A stretch of 64,000 nt of DNA from the NCBI GenBank assembly GCA_045530725.1, contig JAZSCT010000020.1, positions 1 through 64,000 of the forward strand, given 5' to 3'. This DNA is from SIG435 sp045530725. Lineage in GTDB: Bacteria; Bacillota; Clostridia; UMGS1810. Positions 1-8,667 of the stretch are shown in pieces. The notes under the pieces were generated by a model. That model did no database searches and was not told the origin of the DNA. It saw only the letters and a list, made by a program, of their open reading frames with translations. Position numbers and translations under genes: made by a program. Each line of letters begins with the position of its first letter. The stretch's first letter is position 1.

Positions 1-339
1 CAAGAGGAATATATGAAATTGTTCGGCAACTCATACTCAAAAGAGTATAAGGATTATGTGTGCGTGGACCCCCTCGGCGGAATAATAAAGCCAAACTTCG
101 TTACAGATCACTTTAGGCATCTTTTGGAAGAGCATGGCTTAAAAAGGATTAGATTCCATGACCTAAGGCACACATGTGCTTCGCTTCTCTTAGCAAACGG
201 CATATCTATGAAGCAAATACAAGACTGGCTTGGACATTCGGACTTTTCAACAACGGCAAACATCTATGCCCACTTAGAATACGATACCAAACTGCAGTCG
301 GCAGAAATGATGGCGAAGGTGATTGGAAATGAAGATTAA
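1..339 (+). CDS. Tyrosine recombinase (integrase), C-terminal part, 5' end outside window
   Basis: The reading frame is open at the left edge, so only about the last 112 codons are visible. They hold the C-terminal catalytic motifs of phage-type integrases: an arginine in FHDLRHTCAS, a histidine in WLGHS and the nucleophile tyrosine in ANIYAH. By family the enzyme breaks and rejoins DNA at att sites to insert or excise a mobile element. The next gene begins before this one stops, so the two are probably translated together. Together with the defence genes that follow and the duplicated tRNA-Ser segment near 16.5 kb this suggests an integrated island, but the fragment does not show which att site it uses. 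Confidence 0.9.
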   Translation, partial: QEEYMKLFGNSYSKEYKDYVCVDPLGGIIKPNFVTDHFRHLLEEHGLKRIRFHDLRHTCASLLLANGISMKQIQDWLGHSDFSTTANIYAHLEYDTKLQSAEMMAKVIGNED

Positions 340-865
340 CGGTCATACATACGGAGAATTTATCAGCATGGACAATGTCCGCATAGAATTGCATATGTCA
401 AAGCGGCGATTGGCATATCTACTGCAAAACGGATACATCCCGTGCGAAATTCGGGACTCAGTAACTTGGAGGTACAAAATACGCACCAAAGATGTAGTGG
501 CGTACATCAAAAGCGGGATATCACCCGATATTCCGCCGGGTGTGTTCAAAAGGAAACCGCAAGCAGAAGTAGAAAGAATTAAGTTTAATAAGAAAAAATT
601 AAAAGAATTGTTTAAAGAGAGAATGAGCGAATATCCTGATGCTCTGACCTATGATGATGTAGCAAAGATAACGGGCCGTGCAAGAGGTTGTGTTTGCAAA
701 TGGACATCAGCAGGAAAACTTAAGGTAGTGAAACTCAACAGCAATGTAAGTATCGTGCCAAAATCGTGGCTTCTCGAATTTATGCTTACAGACGATTTTA
801 TATATAACTATCCCAAGGATAGTAAGATAAAACCTATACTCAACCAAGCAATCTTCAAACGATGA
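329..865 (+). CDS. Tandem helix-turn-helix (excisionase-like) protein
   Basis: About 178 residues, no firm family match. Two segments look like excisionase/MerR-type DNA-binding units: residues about 15-60 (MSKRRLAYLLQNGYIP followed by a basic wing KIRTKDVVAYI) and residues about 105-150 (LTYDDVAKITGRARGCVCKW then IVPKSWLLEF). The ATG at 329 is preferred over the TTG at 323 because AAGGTG lies about 7 bases upstream. It overlaps the integrase stop by 11 bases. A role as recombination directionality factor or regulator of the integrase is inferred from this coupling and from the fold, not proven. Confidence 0.7.
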   Translation: MKINGHTYGEFISMDNVRIELHMSKRRLAYLLQNGYIPCEIRDSVTWRYKIRTKDVVAYIKSGISPDIPPGVFKRKPQAEVERIKFNKKKLKELFKERMSEYPDALTYDDVAKITGRARGCVCKWTSAGKLKVVKLNSNVSIVPKSWLLEFMLTDDFIYNYPKDSKIKPILNQAIFKR

Positions 866-930
866 TTGCTTGGCTAACTGACAAATTCACTAAAAATACC
901 ACTAAATACCACGAAATATCAGGAAAACTA

Positions 931-959
931 TTGAAAATTGAAATATATAGTGTTATAAT
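931..959 (+). promoter_or_regulatory. Sigma-A-type promoter of the LlaJI-like operon
   Basis: TTGAAA (931-936), a 17-base spacer and TATAAT (954-959) lie upstream of the HTH gene at 1000. An 11-base direct repeat ATATATAGTGT occurs at 942-952 and 959-969, flanking the -10 element, and could be the operator of the HTH protein encoded just downstream. Confidence 0.7.
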
Positions 960-999
960 ATATAGTGTATTTTTTTAAATAAAATTTGAGGTGAATTTC

Positions 1000-1188
1000 A
1001 TGTCAGAAATATTAATGGACAATTGGATTGGAATTGAAGAAGCAGCTAACTATTTAGGTGTGACAAAAGAGACTATTCGCAATTGGATTAAAAAGACCGA
1101 CATCCCCGCCCACAAGATAGGTAAGTTATGGAAATTTAAAGCTTCGGAACTTGATGCTTGGGTAAAAAGCGGAAAGAGTGCAATTTGA
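1000..1188 (+). CDS. Small excisionase-family HTH DNA-binding protein
   Basis: A 62-residue protein consisting almost wholly of a winged HTH of the excisionase/HTH_17 type: WIGIEEAANYLGVTKETI, then NWIKKTDIPAHKIGKLW and KASELDAWV. ATG at 1000 is chosen over GTG at 991 because GAGGTG is positioned as its ribosome site. It is the first gene of the restriction-modification operon and lies about 50 bases before the first methyltransferase. Such small HTH proteins commonly stand first in these operons; a controller role that times methylase and nuclease expression is inferred. The direct repeats around the promoter are candidate binding sites. Confidence 0.8.
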   Translation: MSEILMDNWIGIEEAANYLGVTKETIRNWIKKTDIPAHKIGKLWKFKASELDAWVKSGKSAI

Positions 1189-1236
1189 CATATTTGTGAT
1201 TATTTAATGTGTAAATTAAATTAGGAGAAAATAGTG

Positions 1237-2355
1237 ATGATACGATTAGCAACTGCCTTTAGTGGAATTGGAGCTGTAGAACAAGCGTTGAAACAGCTTG
1301 AAATAGATCATAAAATAGTGTTTGCGTGCGACAACGGAGAACGATACTTAAAACAAACATATGAGGAATTAAAAGAATATATTAAAGCACAACAGGCAGA
1401 AAATAAAGAGTTGACCGCAAGAGAAATAATAAGTGACATTTATGATAAGACTGGAAAAGAAAACTATGTAAAAAAAACATATATGGCAAACTACGATATT
1501 GATGAAGAATCTTGGTATGAAGATGTTAGATTTTTAGATGGTACAAAATATGTCAACAAAGTGGACTTATTTGTCGGCGGAAGTCCTTGCCAAAGTTTTT
1601 CTATTATGGGCAAGAGAAAAGGCTTAGAAGAGGCTCGTGGGACCTTGTTTTATGAATATGCTAGACTGGTCAGTGAAATAAAACCCAAAGTGTTTATATA
1701 CGAGAATGTAACTGGTATGCTGAACCACGATAAAGGTCATACTTGGGAAGTTATATCTAAAATATTCAATGAGTTGGGTTATAAATGGACCTATTGGATT
1801 TTAAACGCAAAAGATTTTGGATTGCCTCATAATAGACGAAGAATTTTTGTTGTTGGTTTTAGAAAGGATTTCAGAAGATCTTTTAGAAATCTGATTGAAC
1901 CGCAAGGAGTGAAACTACAATGCTGTCTTGAAGATTTTTTGGATAGAGATATTCCGAATAGATATTATTTACCAGAGAAAGGATTTAAAAGAGTTATTGA
2001 TCCGAAACAGATTAAACATGTTTCATTAAATGGTAAAATAGCTCGTTGTCAGGTTGCTTGTCAGCAGTACAATTGGTTTGGGGACATGAGATTTGAAACT
2101 AAGGTTCCTAAACGAATTGAAATTGATGAGAGAGTTTATAAGGGTATGTATAATGGAATAAGAGGAGTTGCGCGTTGTTTAACCCCCAGAGAATGTTTGA
2201 GATTAATGGGGTATGATGATGAATTCAAATTAGTTGTACCAGATATGCAATTGTATAGACAATCTGGGAATTCAATTGCAGTAAATGTAATGAAAGAAGT
2301 GTTTAATTCAATACAAATAACAGGAGTGTTTGAGGAGAAAAATGATGAAAAATAA
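1237..2355 (+). CDS. DNA (cytosine-5) methyltransferase, first of the LlaJI-like pair
   Basis: Transfers a methyl group from S-adenosylmethionine to C5 of cytosine. Seen in order: motif I FSGIGA near residue 8, motif IV GSPCQSF with the catalytic cysteine near residue 117, motif VI ENV, motif VIII written HNRRRIF (the usual Q is H here), and motif X RQSGNSIAV at the C-terminus. About 372 residues, normal for the family. It is clearly paralogous to the next gene (same FSGIGA, VDLF.GGSPCQSF, EARGTLFYE blocks). LlaJI uses two methylases because its site is asymmetric, one per strand; the same division of labour is inferred here. ATG 1237 and GTG 1234 are both possible starts after AGGAG. Confidence 0.95.
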   Translation: MIRLATAFSGIGAVEQALKQLEIDHKIVFACDNGERYLKQTYEELKEYIKAQQAENKELTAREIISDIYDKTGKENYVKKTYMANYDIDEESWYEDVRFLDGTKYVNKVDLFVGGSPCQSFSIMGKRKGLEEARGTLFYEYARLVSEIKPKVFIYENVTGMLNHDKGHTWEVISKIFNELGYKWTYWILNAKDFGLPHNRRRIFVVGFRKDFRRSFRNLIEPQGVKLQCCLEDFLDRDIPNRYYLPEKGFKRVIDPKQIKHVSLNGKIARCQVACQQYNWFGDMRFETKVPKRIEIDERVYKGMYNGIRGVARCLTPRECLRLMGYDDEFKLVVPDMQLYRQSGNSIAVNVMKEVFNSIQITGVFEEKNDEK

Positions 2356-3445
2356 TAAAAAACTCCAAGTAGCTACAGTGTTTAGTGGAATTGGTGCACT
2401 GGAATTTGCATTAAAGAGATTGGGTATACCACATGACTTGGTATTTGCGTGTGATAATGGAGAAATAGAATTTTATGAAGATGAACAAACTATTCGAACC
2501 AGTATCAGTAATATATCTTCGCTTGAAGAGAGAAAAAAATATATAAAATCGATGATTCCTCAGAAAAAAATTAATTTTGTAAAAAAATCATATCTTTCTA
2601 ATTATGACATAGATGAAAATGATTTTTATGCGGATGTTAGGTTTTTAGAAGGATATGAGTACAAAGATAAGGTCGATTTGTTTATGGGCGGCAGCCCATG
2701 CCAAAGTTTTACTTTGTTGGGTTACCAAAAGGGTTTAGATGAAGCACGAGGAACATTGTTTTATGAATTCGCACGTCTTGTAAAAGAAATTCAACCAAAA
2801 GTTTTTATATATGAAAATGTACAAGGATTATTAAAGCACGATGGCGGTCGTACATGGGAAGTGGTACAAAGGGTATTTGATTCGCTAGGATATAAATTAC
2901 ATCCTAAAATCTTAGATGCTTCTAATTACGGGATACCTCAAAAAAGAAGGAGAATTTTTGTTGTAGGATTTAGAGAAGGTGGAGAAAATTTTATGTTTCC
3001 AGACGAGGTGCCTCTCAAATTTACAATGCAAGATTTTCTGATTGAGAATACACCAGAAGGAAATTTTCAATCAAAATATGGTAGAATTTACCTTGAACAT
3101 AGTAGGGGTAATGTTCCTGAAAAATATTTCCTCTCTGAAAAAATACTCCCTGGAATTATGTGTGAAGGAACTGGTGGATTTTCAATGAAACCAGAAATTG
3201 ATTTAAAAATTGCAAGACCATTAATGAGTACAATGCACAAAATGCACAGAGCTGGCGAAGACAATTATGTGACCACAAATGGTAAAATCAGAAGACTTAC
3301 ACCAAGAGAATGTTTGAGACTGATGGGATTTACTGATGATTTTAAAATAACAGTTTCAGACACCCAAATGTATAGACAAGCCGGCAATTCAGTTGTCGTT
3401 GATGTGCTGATGGGTATTATTAAAGAAATCATGAAAAATATATAG
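2345..3445 (+). CDS. DNA (cytosine-5) methyltransferase, second of the LlaJI-like pair
   Basis: About 366 residues with motif I FSGIGA, catalytic GSPCQSF near residue 118, ENV, PQKRRRIFVVGF (canonical motif VIII) and RQAGNSVVV. The gene overlaps the end of the first methylase by 11 bases and its GGAG ribosome site lies inside that gene, so the two are translationally coupled. The target-recognition stretch between motifs VIII and IX differs from that of the first enzyme, consistent with each enzyme recognising one strand of an asymmetric site. The recognition sequence itself cannot be read from the window. ATG 2342 is an alternative start. Confidence 0.95.
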   Translation: MKNNKKLQVATVFSGIGALEFALKRLGIPHDLVFACDNGEIEFYEDEQTIRTSISNISSLEERKKYIKSMIPQKKINFVKKSYLSNYDIDENDFYADVRFLEGYEYKDKVDLFMGGSPCQSFTLLGYQKGLDEARGTLFYEFARLVKEIQPKVFIYENVQGLLKHDGGRTWEVVQRVFDSLGYKLHPKILDASNYGIPQKRRRIFVVGFREGGENFMFPDEVPLKFTMQDFLIENTPEGNFQSKYGRIYLEHSRGNVPEKYFLSEKILPGIMCEGTGGFSMKPEIDLKIARPLMSTMHKMHRAGEDNYVTTNGKIRRLTPRECLRLMGFTDDFKITVSDTQMYRQAGNSVVVDVLMGIIKEIMKNI

Positions 3446-3457
3446 GAGGTATTAATT

Positions 3458-5524
3458 ATGAAATGGTCAATGGACACACATAAATATATAAGTGAAACAA
3501 CTCGTAAAGCGTTGCAAATAATTGCAGCACATGCAATAACATCTGATTCCGAGCCAGAGGAAATTGAAGCTGTAGAGCGAGAGTTAGCCGCTAGTGGAAT
3601 TTATAAAGATTATGAATCAGCAAAAGGAAGAGTACGAAGAGCTTTGTTTACATACTACAAAGCATACAACTGTATGGATGATAACGAAAAATTAACACCA
3701 GTTGGTGCATTGTTTGCAGAAAACAAGATTTCAATAAAAGAGTTCTGCTTTCATTATATTGTGAATTATAAATATGTTAATGAGGATACTTCATATTATC
3801 CGACCCATATTCTGCTTACTTGTCTTAAAAAATTGTATGAAAAAGACCCTCAACAAGCGTATATTTCTGCATATGATTTTTCACAGTTAATAGAGTGTAA
3901 TGGGGTAGAAGATATTAATGATACATATATTACACATCTATTAAAAAACCGAAACACTCCTCATGATGAACCAAACGAGAGAAATATCGGATACGATGTT
4001 TGGGCTAAGATGTTAGTCCAATCTGGAATTCTTAACAGAACATCAGACCGCACACTTATAGCAAATAATGAGGAATTAATTGATTGGATATTAGAATCTT
4101 ATAGCAAAACACTGATTGATGAAAAGGGAACCATAAATTCTGGTATTTTGAATTATATTCCGATTTTGCAATTAGAAAAACCACATGGAGATTATACTAT
4201 TTTTAAAGATGATGCAAAAGCCCTACAAGCTTATCTCGTGGATCGAGTTGATGAAAGCATTATTCAAAAATATATTTTAAATAATTTAACAACATCATTT
4301 TCTGATATGAAAGCATCGTTGGGGTTATCCGATTCTGCTTATGGTTTTTATAATGCATTTTCTGGTTTAGAAAGACTTGTGGGTGGTGTTTTATCTCTTA
4401 ACGCAAATGATACAGTCAGAATCATTGGTGATATTTTGATTAATGCAGAGTCGGTTTCAGAAGATGATGCTCACGATTGCTTGATATATAAAACAGGGCT
4501 TAAGAGTGCTTTTTCACGAAACAGAATATTGTTTGGTGCCCCTGGTACAGGAAAAAGTTTTACTTTAAACGGAGACCGCAAAGAAATACTATACGGTGAT
4601 CGAGAAGTGGACGAAGATACAATAGATTTGAGTCAATATGGAGAGTATGAAAGAGTAACTTTCCATCCGGATTATTCTTATGCTAATTTTGTTGGAACAT
4701 ATAAGCCAGTCTCATGCAAAGATGGTATTACTTACGAATATGTACCTGGACCATTTATGCGCATATATGTAAAGGCGTTACTTAACAGTAAAACTGATAC
4801 ACCTAAGCCATATTTACTTATTATTGAAGAAATAAATCGTGCTAATGTTGCGGCTGTTTTCGGCGATGTGTTCCAATTACTTGATAGAGATGAAAATGAG
4901 ATTAGCGAATATCCAATTCAGGCATCGGAAGATATGAAAAAATATCTTGCAAAAAAGCTTGGCGGAGATCCGGAAGATTATGCAGAAATTCGCATCCCTG
5001 ACAATATGTTTATTTGGGCAACTATGAATAGTGCTGACCAGGGTGTATTTCCTATGGATACTGCATTCAAGCGCAGATGGGACTTTAAATATCTTGGCAT
5101 AGATGATAGTGAAAAAGGCATTGCCGGGAAAACAGTTGTTTTAGGCAAAAAAATAGGCACACAGGATTACCGACGTGTCGTGGAATGGAATGAATTGCGA
5201 AAAGCAATAAATGAGGAACTTTTAAAATATAAAGTTAACGAAGATAAGTTAATGGGTCCATACTTTATTTCAAAGAAAAATCTTCCTGAAGGAGATATAA
5301 TAGAAGCTGAAGAGTTTTCTCGTATTTTCAAAAACAAAGTAATTATGTATTTGTTTGATGACGCAGCAAAACAAAAGAGAACTACACTCTTCGAAGGATG
5401 CGAGGAAAAATCAAGAAATCAGTATTCAAAGATATGTAATGAATTTAATGAAAAAGGCATTTTTATTTTTGGGAATGATGTTTCGAAAAGATTTACAGTT
5501 TTACCAGAGGATGATGAACAATGA
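3458..5524 (+). CDS. McrB-like AAA+ GTPase, LlaJI R1-type restriction subunit
   Basis: 688 residues. The N-terminal ~350 residues are poorly conserved and probably bind DNA. The AAA+ motor follows with Walker A GAPGTGKS near residue 360, Walker B LLIIEEINRAN near 452, the McrB-type signature MNSADQG near 525 and an arginine-rich FKRRWDF segment. In McrBC and LlaJI this subunit is a GTP-driven translocase that activates the nuclease subunit. The start ATG has TAGGAGGT eight bases upstream, and the gene ends in a 4-base overlap with the nuclease gene, so the two subunits are made together. Confidence 0.92.
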   Translation: MKWSMDTHKYISETTRKALQIIAAHAITSDSEPEEIEAVERELAASGIYKDYESAKGRVRRALFTYYKAYNCMDDNEKLTPVGALFAENKISIKEFCFHYIVNYKYVNEDTSYYPTHILLTCLKKLYEKDPQQAYISAYDFSQLIECNGVEDINDTYITHLLKNRNTPHDEPNERNIGYDVWAKMLVQSGILNRTSDRTLIANNEELIDWILESYSKTLIDEKGTINSGILNYIPILQLEKPHGDYTIFKDDAKALQAYLVDRVDESIIQKYILNNLTTSFSDMKASLGLSDSAYGFYNAFSGLERLVGGVLSLNANDTVRIIGDILINAESVSEDDAHDCLIYKTGLKSAFSRNRILFGAPGTGKSFTLNGDRKEILYGDREVDEDTIDLSQYGEYERVTFHPDYSYANFVGTYKPVSCKDGITYEYVPGPFMRIYVKALLNSKTDTPKPYLLIIEEINRANVAAVFGDVFQLLDRDENEISEYPIQASEDMKKYLAKKLGGDPEDYAEIRIPDNMFIWATMNSADQGVFPMDTAFKRRWDFKYLGIDDSEKGIAGKTVVLGKKIGTQDYRRVVEWNELRKAINEELLKYKVNEDKLMGPYFISKKNLPEGDIIEAEEFSRIFKNKVIMYLFDDAAKQKRTTLFEGCEEKSRNQYSKICNEFNEKGIFIFGNDVSKRFTVLPEDDEQ

Positions 5525-6987
5525 TTTCTGTTTTTTTAAGAGAACAGCGTAGATATGCTCAGGACGAGTTGGTCAAGCTGTTTTGCTGTACAGAAGAAAA
5601 AACGGTACATATTCTCAAAAGATTAAAAGAATATGGTGTATTAAAAGCCGTAAAAGTTTCGGATTTGCAAAAAGATTTAACTGATTTAGTCGATGAAGAC
5701 ATTGAAATAGCAGATGTGGAAATTGGCGAAAATGAATATTTATATGTATTTACTTTTGTCGGTGTTATCACCATTGAAGGTAGAGTCTTAAAATGTTATC
5801 CAAAATATCTTGCTAATGATTTAGAGCCATTAGATGAGTTGAAGCAAATACTTAAAGTTTTAGAAAAGTATAACTCAAAAGAGCAAATTATTAGAATGTA
5901 CAACGACACAAGTGATAGCAGTGCATTTAATATGCTTGCTGTAATGTTATTTTTGCTTCAGGATTATTATGATTATGGACCATATACCAATACACAAGAT
6001 ATTATCGAAACAAACGGTGATGGGGATATTTTATGGGACAAAACTATAAATGAAACATTTACTCTGCTTAGTAATAATCGTCCGTACTACCCTGAAATAT
6101 TGACAAGAAAGCGTACAATTGATGATTTTGATTATTTCAAACGGTTGCACGAATGTATTCTCACCAGATGTACAACAGAATTACAAGATGCTGATTTATT
6201 AGAACTGTTTGACATTGCTGGAGTGGATGTTTCAGATGAAGAAATTGATGACTTTGGCGAAAAAGAATATATCCTTGATCGTATCGTAAAGGAGTTGAAT
6301 GTACAATTTAATACCAGAAAACAGTTGCTGTTAAAAACCCTATATGCTTATATCTCAAACAGCAGAGCTTTAGATGATTTAGATTGTTTTAGTATGTTTG
6401 GAACAAACAGCTTTAATTTGGTATGGGAAAAAGTTTGTGCAGAGGTAATGGACAATCAACTTCAAAAACCACTGGCTGCCTTACCTATAAAAACAGCTGA
6501 AGAATACAAAGGTTATAGAAATAAAAGACTTATTGAATTGATTGATAAACCTATATGGGAAGGGATTACTGCCGAAGGTGAATCATTCAAAAAAGAAGCA
6601 AAAGATACTTTGATTCCAGATTTAATTTCAATTATAGATAGTGATAAAGGATATCAATTTATAATATTCGATGCAAAGTATTACAACCTTCAGCTAGAAG
6701 AAGAAAAGGTTTTGCGAGGACAACCCGGAATAGAGTCAATTACTAAACAGTATTTATATCAACTTGCATATAAGCCTTTTGTAGAAGCTCATAAGATACA
6801 AATTATTAAAAACTGTTTTCTTATGCCAACATCTAATGAAGAAATAATCATAAAAGGCACTGTTACACTTGCTATGCTAAAAAACCTTGGCTTACAGGAC
6901 ATTCAAATAAGGCTTTTGCCTGCTAAAATAATGTATGCTCACTATTTAAATAATACAAAGTTAGAATTATCATTATTGGGACTTTAA
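5521..6987 (+). CDS. McrC/LlaJI-family restriction endonuclease subunit
   Basis: 488 residues; starts by an ATGA overlap with the McrB-like gene. The C-terminal third holds a PD-(D/E)xK nuclease core: IPDLIS near residue 365 followed by FDAKYYN near 383, the aspartates and lysine of the metal site. The middle of the protein matches the layout of LlaJI R2 nucleases rather than short Escherichia McrC. By family it cleaves DNA once the GTPase partner has translocated. Unlike methyl-dependent McrBC, a LlaJI enzyme is blocked by the two methylases encoded upstream; the presence of both methylases argues for that mode here. Confidence 0.88.
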   Translation: MISVFLREQRRYAQDELVKLFCCTEEKTVHILKRLKEYGVLKAVKVSDLQKDLTDLVDEDIEIADVEIGENEYLYVFTFVGVITIEGRVLKCYPKYLANDLEPLDELKQILKVLEKYNSKEQIIRMYNDTSDSSAFNMLAVMLFLLQDYYDYGPYTNTQDIIETNGDGDILWDKTINETFTLLSNNRPYYPEILTRKRTIDDFDYFKRLHECILTRCTTELQDADLLELFDIAGVDVSDEEIDDFGEKEYILDRIVKELNVQFNTRKQLLLKTLYAYISNSRALDDLDCFSMFGTNSFNLVWEKVCAEVMDNQLQKPLAALPIKTAEEYKGYRNKRLIELIDKPIWEGITAEGESFKKEAKDTLIPDLISIIDSDKGYQFIIFDAKYYNLQLEEEKVLRGQPGIESITKQYLYQLAYKPFVEAHKIQIIKNCFLMPTSNEEIIIKGTVTLAMLKNLGLQDIQIRLLPAKIMYAHYLNNTKLELSLLGL

Positions 6988-7013
6988 TTACATTAGTATT
7001 GGAGGGAAGTAAA

Positions 7014-7691
7014 TTGGCTATTAATATGTCTCTAGAAACTTTAAAAGCTATATTAAAAAAAGAAAATTATGGAATTGTATCTGAAGGCAGAACTGGTAAC
7101 AATTTAGGAACCATTATCAAATTAGAAAATGGTTGTATTATAAATTGCTGGGACAAGGGTACAGTTAATTGTCAAGGAAAGAACATGGATGTTATAGAAC
7201 AGTTATTAAGCAGCACAAGAACTGATGCTTTACCTAAAAATAATAAGGTATTTGTTGTATACGGACATAATAAGGATGCGCGAACACAGTTAGAAGCAAT
7301 GCTGCGACGCTGGGATTTAGAGCCATTGATTCTTGACCAACTACCCTCGTCAGGAACAACAATTATTGAAAAGTTAGAAGAATATACATCTCAGGCTGAT
7401 TTTGGCATTGTTCTTGCGACACCTGATGACATTGGATATGCGAAAGACCAGGAAGAAAACAAAAAGTATAGAGTTCGCCAAAATGTAGTATTAGAGTTAG
7501 GTATGCTTCTTGCTTCAAAGGGGAGAGAAAAAGTAGCGATATTGCTTTCTCAAGCGGAAGATATGGAATCACCATCGGATATACATGGGCTCATATATAT
7601 TCCGTTTAAAGACAATGTGGAAGAAGGCAAATTATCCTTGGCAAAAGAAATGCAGAAAAACGGGTATACAATTGATTTGTCAAAGCTGTAA
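7014..7691 (+). CDS. TIR-like domain protein with N-terminal nucleic-acid-binding-like domain
   Basis: About 225 residues from a TTG start placed 8 bases after GGAGG; ATG 7026 is the alternative. Residues ~75-225 form a bacterial TIR-like nucleotide-binding domain of the CAP12/Pycsar type: VFVVYGHN, a long helix, SSGTTIIEKLEEY with the likely catalytic glutamate, then LATPDDIG and VVLELGMLLA. Members of this family cleave NAD+ in abortive infection. The N-terminal ~70 residues (TIIKLENG, then GTVNCQGK) resemble the small TBP-like domain of RNase HIII, so nucleic-acid sensing is possible. It follows the nuclease gene by 26 bases with no terminator and is probably in the same operon. Confidence 0.85.
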   Translation: MAINMSLETLKAILKKENYGIVSEGRTGNNLGTIIKLENGCIINCWDKGTVNCQGKNMDVIEQLLSSTRTDALPKNNKVFVVYGHNKDARTQLEAMLRRWDLEPLILDQLPSSGTTIIEKLEEYTSQADFGIVLATPDDIGYAKDQEENKKYRVRQNVVLELGMLLASKGREKVAILLSQAEDMESPSDIHGLIYIPFKDNVEEGKLSLAKEMQKNGYTIDLSKL

Positions 7692-7735
7692 TTTATTACA
7701 ACTTATTTTATAAATGAATGAGAGCGAGAAGAACC

Positions 7736-8086
7736 ATGATTAGATTTATTTGTTATCCAAAATGTACTACTTGTCAAAAGGCTAAAAAATGGCTTGATGA
7801 CAACAAAATAGAATATGACCTTCGTGATATAAAGGAAGATAATCCTAGCCTTGAAGAGTTATCTGCTTGGCATAAAGTGAGTGGGCTTCCACTGAAGAAA
7901 TTCTTTAACACATCAGGGCTTTTATATAAGTCAATGGAACTTAAGGACAAGCTTCCTGCTATGTCAGAAGAGGCACAGTTAAAACTTCTTGCAACAGACG
8001 GAATGCTAGTTAAGCGCCCTCTTGTGATTGGGGAAGACTTTGTTTTGGTTGGATTTAAAGAGAGTGAATGGAGCAAAAAACTATGA
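7736..8086 (+). CDS. ArsC/Spx-family thioredoxin-fold protein
   Basis: About 116 residues, the usual length. MIRFICYPKCTTCQKAKKW carries the CxxC pair at the N-terminal end of the fold, and LVKRPLVIG is the conserved C-terminal block of ArsC-like proteins. Family members are arsenate reductases or thiol-redox proteins such as YffB; no arsenic genes lie nearby, so the substrate is open. ATG 7736 is preferred over ATG 7718 because family members begin at this point; no strong ribosome site separates the two. It overlaps the flavin reductase gene, so the two form a small operon within the defence genes. Confidence 0.85.
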   Translation: MIRFICYPKCTTCQKAKKWLDDNKIEYDLRDIKEDNPSLEELSAWHKVSGLPLKKFFNTSGLLYKSMELKDKLPAMSEEAQLKLLATDGMLVKRPLVIGEDFVLVGFKESEWSKKL

Positions 8087-8643
8087 GGAAAAACTTTGGA
8101 GCAAAAGCTGTTTTATATCCAATGCCAGTGTTGATTATCGGTACATATGATGAAAATGGAAAAGCCAATGCAATGAATGCTGCATGGGGTGGAATCAGCG
8201 AGGAAACACAGATATCTATTTGTGTAGATGATGGACACAAGACGGCTACGAATGTTGTTAAAACAGGTGCGTTTACTGTAAGTATTGCAGACGTAGAGAA
8301 TGTTGTGTCTTGCGATTATGTAGGTATAGTTTCTGGTAATAAAGAACCTGATAAAATAGAAAAAGCAGGTTGGCATGCTACAAAGAGTGAGTTTGTAGAT
8401 GCTCCGCTTTTTGATGAACTACCTATGGCACTTGAATGCAAGCTCATCAGCTATGACGAAGAAACTTGCAGACTCGTTGGCGAAATTGTAAATGTCTGTG
8501 CTGACGAAAGAATACTTGGAGAGAACGGCAAAATCGATTTAAATAAATTCAGTCCTATCACCTATGATCCGGTGTCTCATACTTATCGCAAACTTGGAGA
8601 TGTCGTTGGCAGGGCGTTTAATGATGGGATGAAGTTGAAATAA
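8083..8643 (+). CDS. Flavin reductase-like (flavoredoxin) protein
   Basis: About 186 residues of the FMN-binding split-barrel type. The N-terminal block VLYPMPVLIIGTYDENGKAN and the following AWGGIS match the family region that holds FMN. It probably transfers electrons between a reduced cofactor and flavin in the cytoplasm. The start ATG 8083 overlaps the preceding stop by 3 bases and has GGAG 9 bases upstream; ATG 8068 would overlap further. No link to defence is evident; it may be passenger cargo or an older chromosomal pair into which defence genes were added. Confidence 0.9.
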   Translation: MRKNFGAKAVLYPMPVLIIGTYDENGKANAMNAAWGGISEETQISICVDDGHKTATNVVKTGAFTVSIADVENVVSCDYVGIVSGNKEPDKIEKAGWHATKSEFVDAPLFDELPMALECKLISYDEETCRLVGEIVNVCADERILGENGKIDLNKFSPITYDPVSHTYRKLGDVVGRAFNDGMKLK

Positions 8644-8667
8644 TATTGATTTTAGTGGAGGCTTCGA

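Noticed and set aside
1234..3445. LlaJI target sites (GACGC) in the operon promoter as a methylation-based control
   Set aside because: No GACGC or GCGTC was seen between 860 and 1240, so this kind of control, known for LlaJI, is not supported here.
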